Program-made: the position numbers and the translations under genes
Notes under the pieces: generated by a model
What the model saw: only the letters and a program-made list of their open reading frames with translations
Databases searched by the model: none
Told to the model about the DNA's origin: nothing
NCBI RefSeq assembly: GCF_963676665.1
Contig: NZ_OY781378.1
Coordinates: forward strand, 650,001 to 714,000
Direction: 5' to 3'
Source of the DNA: an uncultured Tolumonas sp.
Lineage (GTDB): Bacteria; Pseudomonadota; Gammaproteobacteria; Enterobacterales; Aeromonadaceae
DNA length: 64,000 nucleotides
Part shown: positions 58,393-64,000 of the stretch, in pieces
Numbering within the stretch: the first letter of the stretch is position 1
Layout of the letters: the number at the start of each line of letters is the position of its first letter

Positions 58393-59220
58393 ATGAAGAC
58401 ACTGTCCGAAGATCTTTATAAACAGTTCAGTGCCTTTTTGGAGGCTCAGGTTGGTATCGTCCTGGGCCCTAATAAGCAGTATCTGGTAAAAAGTCGTTTA
58501 TCCCCATTAATGGCTGTGAATGGTTTTTCTTCTCTGGAAGAATTGATCACCAAAGCAATGAATGTGCGGGAACGTGAATTGAAAATGGTAGTCATTGATG
58601 CAATGACTACCAACGAAACGTTATGGTTCCGGGATATTTATCCGTTTCAGTTACTAACAGATAAGCTTTTTCCCGAATTAGGTAAAAATGGAAAGACGAT
58701 AAAAATATGGTCTGCGGCCAGTTCGTCAGGTCAAGAACCATATTCGATTGCGATGACTGCACTTGAACATCAATATAAAAAACCGGGCACGTTGTCTGGC
58801 GGTGTTCAGGTTGTAGCAACTGATATTTCACTATCGATGCTTAATCAATGCAAAGAGGGGGTCTATGACAACCTGGCATTGGCGCGTGGTTTATCGACGG
58901 AACGTAAACGTCAATTTTTTGAGCCTTGTGCTGATGCTTCGCGGATGAAGATCTCTGAGCGTGTCAAAAAACTGGTTACCTTCCGTCATTTTAATTTGCT
59001 TGATAGTTATGCGCCGTTAGGCAAATTCGACCTCATTTTTTGCCGTAATGTATTGATTTATTTTTCACCTGAAATCAAATCAAAAATTTTAAATCAGTTT
59101 GCTAACTCATTGAATCCTGGTGGTTATCTGTTATTGGGTGCATCAGAATCACTGAGTGGTCTTACTGATCGGTTTGAAATGGTTCGCTGTAATCCCGGCA
59201 TTATCTACAAGCTTAAATAA
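58393..59220 (+). CDS. cheR: chemoreceptor methyltransferase CheR
   Basis: CheR methylates glutamates of chemoreceptors using S-adenosylmethionine. The 275-residue product has the N-terminal helical domain (EDLYKQFSAFLEAQVGI, YLVKSRLSPLM), TTNETLWFRDIYPF, the SAM-binding IWSAASSSGQEPYSIAMTA, and LIFCRNVLIYFSPE. It pairs with cheV before the flgB operon, an arrangement known from Vibrio and Aeromonas. Confidence 0.97.
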   Translation: MKTLSEDLYKQFSAFLEAQVGIVLGPNKQYLVKSRLSPLMAVNGFSSLEELITKAMNVRERELKMVVIDAMTTNETLWFRDIYPFQLLTDKLFPELGKNGKTIKIWSAASSSGQEPYSIAMTALEHQYKKPGTLSGGVQVVATDISLSMLNQCKEGVYDNLALARGLSTERKRQFFEPCADASRMKISERVKKLVTFRHFNLLDSYAPLGKFDLIFCRNVLIYFSPEIKSKILNQFANSLNPGGYLLLGASESLSGLTDRFEMVRCNPGIIYKLK

Positions 59221-59233
59221 TCCTTTCTCTATT

Positions 59234-59249
59234 TGGCACATCTTTTGCT
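59234..59249 (+). promoter_or_regulatory. sigma-54 promoter of the flgB operon
   Basis: TGGCAC-ATCTT-TTGCT is a perfect -24/-12 sigma-54 sequence. It lies about 25 bases before the flgB start. In Vibrio and Aeromonas these middle-class flagellar genes need sigma-54 and FlrC. Confidence 0.85.
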
Positions 59250-59273
59250 GCTTGATCTGGCAGGAGGTGTGCC

Positions 59274-59678
59274 ATGGCCATATCATTCGATAAAGCATTC
59301 GGTATCCATCAATATACGATTGGCGCAAGATCGCAGCGCGCAGAAGTATTAGCCGAAAATATAGCTAATGCGGATACCCCTGGTTACAAGTCACGAGATG
59401 TCGATTTCTCGGCACTACTGGGGCAAGCTCAAAGTGGGCAGAGTGGATCAGTTAATTTATCTCGTACTGATGAATTGCACATAGCTGGAACTAGCTCATT
59501 GAATAGCGCTGTGATGTATCGTAATCCAATACAAGCAGATACTGGCGATGGCAATACTGTAGATATTAATCAGGAACGCACTGCGTTTATGCAGAACAGT
59601 ATTGAGTATCAAACTTCACTGTCATTTCTAAACAGTAAAATTAGTGGATTGCTGAAAGCAATCAAAGGAGATTCGTAA
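59274..59678 (+). CDS. flgB: flagellar basal-body rod protein FlgB
   Basis: FlgB is the proximal rod subunit. The 134-residue product has the rod motif [19 protein letters not shown] near residue 28 and a C-terminal helix [22 protein letters not shown] 59274 follows AGGAGG. It overlaps flgC by one base (TAATG). Confidence 0.97.
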   Translation: MAISFDKAFGIHQYTIGARSQRAEVLAENIANADTPGYKSRDVDFSALLGQAQSGQSGSVNLSRTDELHIAGTSSLNSAVMYRNPIQADTGDGNTVDINQERTAFMQNSIEYQTSLSFLNSKISGLLKAIKGDS

Positions 59679-60097
59679 TGAATCTATTTCAAATTTTTGA
59701 TGTTTCAGCATCCGGGATGAATGCTCAGTCGGTTCGCCTGAATACGACAGCCAGTAATCTTGCCAATGCGGAAAGTGTTAGCTCAAGTGCGGAACAGACT
59801 TACCGCGCCAGACGGCCAGTTTTTGCCGCTCAATTGCAAAACGCGCTGGGTGATGGTTCTGCGCCGCAGGGAGTTGAGGTAAAAGGGATTGTGGAAAGCC
59901 AGGCACCGCTGGTCCGCGAATATAGCCCTACACACCCTATGGCGGATAAGGATGGCTATATCTATAAGCCGAACGTGAATCCGATAGAAGAGATGGCTGA
60001 CATGATCAGTGCCTCACGTTCTTATCAAACTAATGTGCAAATCGCAGATACGGCAAAGAATATGCTTAGTCAGACATTAAATATTGGTAAAGGTTAA
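59678..60097 (+). CDS. flgC: flagellar basal-body rod protein FlgC
   Basis: FlgC is a proximal rod subunit that forms the axle with FlgB and FlgF. The 139-residue product has the N-terminal ASGMNAQSVRLNTTASNLANAES and the C-terminal NPIEEMADMISASRSYQTNVQ. Between them is a short surface loop. It is coupled to flgB and precedes flgD by 12 bases. Confidence 0.97.
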   Translation: MNLFQIFDVSASGMNAQSVRLNTTASNLANAESVSSSAEQTYRARRPVFAAQLQNALGDGSAPQGVEVKGIVESQAPLVREYSPTHPMADKDGYIYKPNVNPIEEMADMISASRSYQTNVQIADTAKNMLSQTLNIGKG

Positions 60098-60108
60098 GCG
60101 AGGGTGCC

Positions 60109-60801
60109 ATGTCGATATACAGTGATATTGGTTTAACTACCAGTAGCAGTACGAGCAGCACATCATCTACCAGCAGTAGCACTAAGACTGGCTCAGATTC
60201 TTTGTCTCAGGCTGATTTTATGAAGTTGCTGACAACGCAGCTGTCTTATCAAGATCCGACTAAACCAGTAGATAACGTTGAGATGGTTTCTCAGATGGCG
60301 CAGATCTCCTCGTTGTCAGGTATTACATCATTGAATAATACGCTGAATACAATGAGTAGTTCTATGACATCTAGCCAAGCGCTGATGGCATCCAGTTTGG
60401 TCGGTCAATCTGCACTGGTTAATTCCAGCAGTAGCTACGTGACATCGGGTAATTCGTTATCTGGCATTGTTCCGACCGGAACAGATGGTGCCACAGATTT
60501 AACCTTATCTATTGTTAACTCAGCTGGTGAAGTTGTTCGTCAATATACCAGTTCAGGAAGTGTTACGGGCGATATTCCATTTACTTGGGATGGTAATGAC
60601 AGTAACGGAACGGCAGTTGCTTCGGGTAATTATACTGTTAAAGCAAATGGTGTAGTTAAAGGTGTGAGTCAAGATCTTACACCACAGCTGTATGGTCAGG
60701 TGGAAAGTGTCACCTTGGGCAACACAACAACACCCACCACGGTGGCATTGCAAGGGCTGGGCTCATATCAATTGGGTCAGCTTCTTGAAATATCAAAGTA
60801 G
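60109..60801 (+). CDS. flgD: flagellar hook-capping protein FlgD
   Basis: FlgD is the scaffold on which the hook is assembled. The 230-residue product begins with a low-complexity Ser/Thr stretch (residues 10-27), then QADFMKLLTTQLSYQDPTKPVDNVEMVSQ (split here by no gap in frame), the FLN-like domain with GDIPFTWDGNDSNG, and a C-terminal LGSYQLGQLLEI. The Ser/Thr repeat is likely disordered and export related. Confidence 0.95.
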   Translation: MSIYSDIGLTTSSSTSSTSSTSSSTKTGSDSLSQADFMKLLTTQLSYQDPTKPVDNVEMVSQMAQISSLSGITSLNNTLNTMSSSMTSSQALMASSLVGQSALVNSSSSYVTSGNSLSGIVPTGTDGATDLTLSIVNSAGEVVRQYTSSGSVTGDIPFTWDGNDSNGTAVASGNYTVKANGVVKGVSQDLTPQLYGQVESVTLGNTTTPTTVALQGLGSYQLGQLLEISK

Positions 60802-60830
60802 TTAAAATTTGAGTTTGGAAGGAGCTGATT

Positions 60831-62240
60831 ATGTCTTTTAACATTTCACTGAGTGGCTTGAATGCCGCACAAAAAGATTTAGATGTCACGGGCAATAATA
60901 TTGCCAATACGAGCAGTATTGGTTTTAAAAAATCCCGTGCTGAATTTGCCGATGTGTTTTCTAACTCGGTTTTTGCCAACACCAAAACGCAAGTGGGTAG
61001 TGGGGTTAATACGGCGGCTGTGTCGCAGCAGTTTGCACAGGGCGCATTGCAGTCTACAAGTAATTCATTAGATTTGGCGATTAAAGGCGATGGTTTTTTT
61101 GTCTTATCTCCGAGTAGTTCTAGTTTAGAGCGTTCATACACGCGGGCGGGTGCATTTCGTGTTAATGATCAGGGTTATGTAACTAATGCCTTGGGGGATT
61201 ATTTACAAGCTTATTCTGTTGATGCTCAATCTGGAACTCCTCAAACCGTAAGTATTAATTCAACCAAAGCATTACAAATTCCAACTGAAGCAGGACGCCC
61301 AACGGCAACTGATACAATCAATGAAACGCTGAATTTACCAGCATCTACTGTTACTTCTCCAGCTCTAGATCCGTCGAAGTTTGATCCCAAGCTGGCGGCA
61401 ACCTACAATAACTCAACTTCAGTGGTTGTTTATGATTCGTTAGGTCAGACGCATACTCTTACACAGTATTTTGTTAAGGATCTTACTGCGGCGAACAATC
61501 TCACCGGTGATCCAACCAATGTCTGGCGCGTATTTAACTATATGGATGATAAACCCGTCGATATTGTTGGAGGAGATGCTGTGGGGTCTACAGGAACAGG
61601 ATCAGTACCTGCGGCACCTCTGGCCACAACATTGGTATTTGATTCAACGGGCGCTCTTGATACAGCAACTACACATTCGCTTGGTTTTAATACCACACCA
61701 TCGCCAGTTCAAACTGAGCCTTTGGGTACTGCTGTTGCAGGAACGGCTGTTGGAACAGCTGACTCTGCTGGAATACTTACCAGTAATGTTGATATGACGC
61801 AGACATTGATGTTTAATTTCAATAATGTCACCCAGTATGCATCTTCATTTCAGGTTTCATCTTTATCGCAAAATGGTTCTACAGTCGGTCAGTTGACCAA
61901 CGTTTCTATTGGTGATGATGGAGTGGTTGCTGCCACCTATAGCAATGGAACTACTAACAAACTGGGAATGGTGGCGTTAGCTAAATTTTCCAACCCACAG
62001 GCTTTAACTCAAATTGGTGATACCTCTTGGAAAGAATCACAGGATTCAGGTGAGGCTGTTCCAGGAATTCCAGGTAATGGGACTTTTGGTAATATCAATT
62101 CATCAGCACTGGAATCATCCAACACCGATCTTTCTGCTGAGTTGGTTAATTTGATCGCAGCACAACGTAACTATCAGGCGAATTCGCGTGCGTTGGAAGT
62201 TAACAGTCAGTTACAAGATAATATCTTACAAATCCGCTAG
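60831..62240 (+). CDS. flgE: flagellar hook protein FlgE
   Basis: FlgE is the hook subunit. The 469-residue product has the conserved N-terminus SFNISLSGLNAAQKDLDVTG then NNIANTSSIGFKKSRAEF and the C-terminal LVNLIAAQRNYQANSRALEVN. It is longer than the E. coli protein (402), mainly in the surface domain, which contains a short repetitive AVAGTAVGTAD stretch. GGAG lies before ATG 60831. A strong hairpin follows its stop codon. Confidence 0.97.
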   Translation: MSFNISLSGLNAAQKDLDVTGNNIANTSSIGFKKSRAEFADVFSNSVFANTKTQVGSGVNTAAVSQQFAQGALQSTSNSLDLAIKGDGFFVLSPSSSSLERSYTRAGAFRVNDQGYVTNALGDYLQAYSVDAQSGTPQTVSINSTKALQIPTEAGRPTATDTINETLNLPASTVTSPALDPSKFDPKLAATYNNSTSVVVYDSLGQTHTLTQYFVKDLTAANNLTGDPTNVWRVFNYMDDKPVDIVGGDAVGSTGTGSVPAAPLATTLVFDSTGALDTATTHSLGFNTTPSPVQTEPLGTAVAGTAVGTADSAGILTSNVDMTQTLMFNFNNVTQYASSFQVSSLSQNGSTVGQLTNVSIGDDGVVAATYSNGTTNKLGMVALAKFSNPQALTQIGDTSWKESQDSGEAVPGIPGNGTFGNINSSALESSNTDLSAELVNLIAAQRNYQANSRALEVNSQLQDNILQIR

Positions 62241-62249
62241 TTAAATTAA

Positions 62250-62284
62250 AAAACCACTGCCAGTGTTATCTGGCAGTGGTTTTC
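62250..62284. terminator. hairpin/terminator between flgE and flgF
   Basis: AAACCACTGCCAG (62251-62263) and CTGGCAGTGGTTT (62270-62282) form a perfect 13-bp stem with a 6-base loop and A/T tails. It would stop or slow transcription after flgE. Confidence 0.82.
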
Positions 62285-62336
62285 TCTGTATTCATCCTGC
62301 CTATATTTACATCAAAAATTTCTATTTTTTACATTC

Positions 62337-62352
62337 TGGTATCTAAATTGCT
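62337..62352 (+). promoter_or_regulatory. candidate sigma-54 promoter of flgF
   Basis: TGGTAT-CTAAA-TTGCT fits the -24/-12 pattern (TGGCAC-N5-TTGCW) with exact spacing and two changes in the -24 element. It is 36 bases before flgF, after the flgE hairpin. Confidence 0.6.
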
Positions 62353-62388
62353 TAATGATGATTAAGTCAGCGATTTGACGGAGACATC

Positions 62389-63135
62389 ATGGACAAGCTG
62401 CTTTATATCGCCATGTCAGGCGCCAAAGAGAACCTAAATAGCCTTGCTGTTCGCAGCAATAACTTGGCGAATGCCAATACGTTGGGTTTTAAAGCCGATT
62501 TTGAAGAAGCTCGAGCCATGCAAGCGTATGGCGATGGTTTACCGAGTCGCGTTTTTTCTTTGGCTGAACGACCAGGGCAAAGTTTTCAGCACGGCAGTTT
62601 ACAAACAACCGGACGCGAGCTGGATGTTGCTATTCAAGGTGACGGTTGGCTGACAGTTCAGGATAAAGACGGCAAAGAAGCCTATACCCGCAATGGTAGT
62701 TTGCAGGTGTCTCCACTAGGGGTGCTGCAAACATCGAATGGGCTGAATGTCCTTGATACTACCGGACAGCCAATCACGTTACCGATGCCACTGGAAAAAA
62801 TACAGATCACTGAAGACGGCACTATTAACGCCCGTTTACAAGGTGCTGAGCCTGCGGCAGTAGAAAATTTACAGCAGATAAAACTGGTTAACCCAACTAA
62901 TAAAGACATGACAAAAGGTGAGGATGGATTGTTCCGTCGTATTGATGGAACTACTGAGTCCGCAGCTACAAATGTACGTTTAGCTTGTGGAGCGCTTGAA
63001 AATAGTAACGTCAATGTGGTTGAAGAGTTAACTAACTTGATCAAATTACAACGGCAGTTTGAAACACAGATCAAGATGATGTCTACAGCTGAAAAAAACG
63101 ATGAAAACCAGAATCAATTATTGAAGCTCGGATAA
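62389..63135 (+). CDS. flgF: flagellar basal-body rod protein FlgF
   Basis: FlgF is the proximal-rod subunit joining rod sections. The 248-residue product has LLYIAMSGAKENLNSLAVRS then NNLANANTLGFKADFEEA at the start and EELTNLIKLQRQFETQIKMM at the end. It begins about 150 bases after flgE, with a terminator and a candidate sigma-54 promoter in between, and precedes flgG by 17 bases. Confidence 0.97.
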   Translation: MDKLLYIAMSGAKENLNSLAVRSNNLANANTLGFKADFEEARAMQAYGDGLPSRVFSLAERPGQSFQHGSLQTTGRELDVAIQGDGWLTVQDKDGKEAYTRNGSLQVSPLGVLQTSNGLNVLDTTGQPITLPMPLEKIQITEDGTINARLQGAEPAAVENLQQIKLVNPTNKDMTKGEDGLFRRIDGTTESAATNVRLACGALENSNVNVVEELTNLIKLQRQFETQIKMMSTAEKNDENQNQLLKLG

Positions 63136-63152
63136 GCATTAAGGAGTAAATC

Positions 63153-63941
63153 ATGATTCCTGCACTTTGGATCAGCAAAACCGGGCTGGATGCTCAACAA
63201 ACCAATATCTCTCAAATCTCCAATAACTTAGCGAACGCTTCTACGGTTGGTTATAAAAAGGGGCGTGCGATTTTTGAAGATTTGTTGTACCAGAACGTCA
63301 ATCAGCCTGGCGGACAATCATCGGCTAACTCCACGCTACCATCGGGCTTGATGATTGGTGCCGGTTCAAAAGTTGTGGCAACCCAAAAAACTTTTACACA
63401 GGGGAGTGTGCAGACTACTGATAATTCTCTGGATGTAATGATCAATGGCCGCGGCTTTTTTGAAGTACAGCTGCCTGACGGTACGACAGCTTATACGCGA
63501 AATGGTCAGTTTACTTTGAACTCGGAAGGCACTCTGGTTACAACGGGTGAAGGATATACCGTACAACCAGAAATTCAGATGCCAGCAGGAACGCAAAGTA
63601 TCACCGTGGGTTCTGATGGCCAGGTTTCTGTTCAGATCACAGGGCAATCAGCATCACAGACTGTCGGACAATTGACGGTGACTGATTTTGCAAACCCAGT
63701 TGGGTTGCAACCTATGGGGGAAAACCTCTATCTGGCTACGCAAGGCAGTGGCGACCCTATTCAGGGGATTGCTGGTACAGATGGTATGGGCACGATCAAA
63801 CAAGGCATGCTGGAAGCGTCAAACGTAAATGCGACAGAAGAATTAGTTAATTTGATCCAGGCACAACGTGTATATGAGATGAATTCAAAAGTCATTTCTA
63901 GTGTGGATCAGATGTTGCAGAACGTAACCCAACAGTTGTAA
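63153..63941 (+). CDS. flgG: flagellar distal rod protein FlgG
   Basis: FlgG forms the distal rod. The 262-residue product has ALWISKTGLDAQQTNISQIS then NNLANASTVGYKKGRAIFEDL near the N-terminus, a distal-rod insert (YQNVNQPGGQSSANSTLPSG) typical of FlgG, and EELVNLIQAQRVYEMNSKVI at the C-terminus. AAGGAG precedes ATG 63153. It is followed 9 bases later by flgH. Confidence 0.97.
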   Translation: MIPALWISKTGLDAQQTNISQISNNLANASTVGYKKGRAIFEDLLYQNVNQPGGQSSANSTLPSGLMIGAGSKVVATQKTFTQGSVQTTDNSLDVMINGRGFFEVQLPDGTTAYTRNGQFTLNSEGTLVTTGEGYTVQPEIQMPAGTQSITVGSDGQVSVQITGQSASQTVGQLTVTDFANPVGLQPMGENLYLATQGSGDPIQGIAGTDGMGTIKQGMLEASNVNATEELVNLIQAQRVYEMNSKVISSVDQMLQNVTQQL

Positions 63942-63950
63942 GAGGTGGTT

Positions 63951-64000
63951 ATGCGTAATCGTGCATTAATATTGGTTTGTCTCTGTTCTTTGGCTGCCTG
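63951..64000 (+). CDS. flgH: L-ring protein FlgH, N-terminal fragment cut by window edge
   Basis: Only the first 16 codons are in view (MRNRALILVCLCSLAA, with the next codon starting TG, consistent with the lipobox Cys). They read as a lipoprotein signal peptide. GAGGTGG precedes the ATG. Position after flgG supports FlgH, the outer-membrane L-ring lipoprotein. Confidence 0.85.
   Translation, partial: MRNRALILVCLCSLAA

Overview
The window is a contiguous piece of a gammaproteobacterial chromosome of moderate GC content. Gene families, gene order and protein similarity recalled from memory point to the Aeromonadales, and a Tolumonas-like facultative fermenter is my best guess. No species can be fixed from the sequence alone. 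Almost every gene is a recognisable housekeeping gene in a syntenic block shared with Enterobacteria, Vibrio or Aeromonas. I see no prophage, insertion sequence, CRISPR array, integron or defence island, and no convincing new multi-gene system. What is unusual lies mostly in regulation and in local genome changes.

Layout. 1-872: 3' end of a 23S rRNA gene, 5S rRNA, tRNA-Thr(GGT) and the operon terminator. 0.9-2.3 kb: a small lipoprotein and a Tim44-domain protein. 2.5-6.3 kb: two tandem glucose-type PTS IICB permeases with related leaders. 6.3-9.5 kb: ygfZ, sdhE, ygfX and nadB. 9.6-12.3 kb: rpoE-rseA-rseB-rseC behind a consensus sigma-E promoter. 12.5-18.2 kb: lepA-lepB-rnc-era-recO-pdxJ. 18.3-22.6 kb: a fold-type III ornithine/lysine decarboxylase, rlmJ and the ABC-F gene yheS. 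22.8-28.4 kb: slyD, fur, fldA, ybfE, ybfF, seqA and pgm. 28.4-33.7 kb: sapABCDF. 33.8-36.3 kb: ycjX, broken by a one-base frameshift, and ycjF. 36.4-38.5 kb: a Cpx-type two-component system with a CpxR-like box upstream. 38.5-43.2 kb: tesA divergent from ybbA-ybbP, then yfcH. 43.5 kb: an unrecognised membrane protein built from an internal duplication. 44.1-54.4 kb: the mixed-acid fermentation block pta-ackA, yfbV, pflA-pflB-focA, ycaO. 54.6 kb: asd. 55.8-64.0 kb: flagellar and chemotaxis genes flgNMA, cheV-cheR and flgBCDEFG with the start of flgH at the window edge.

How it fits together. Sugar enters through the two PtsG-type permeases and pgm links hexose phosphates to polysaccharide metabolism. 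Pyruvate is split by PflB after activation by PflA, formate leaves through FocA, and acetyl-CoA gives ATP through Pta and AckA. An FNR-like box before focA and an ArcA-like element before ackA suggest oxygen control of this block. Envelope stress is covered by sigma-E with its Rse regulators and by CpxRA. The flagellar genes carry a sigma-28-type promoter (flgM) and sigma-54-type promoters (flgB, and probably flgF), as in polar-flagellum hierarchies of Vibrio and Aeromonas.

The observations most worth a second look are the GTTTC/GAAAC repeats and the shared ribosome-binding-site leader before the two ptsG copies, the frameshift in ycjX, the duplicated-helix membrane protein at 43.5 kb, the terminator plus sigma-54-like promoter splitting the flg operon between flgE and flgF, and two perfect DnaA boxes 246 bases apart near yfcH.
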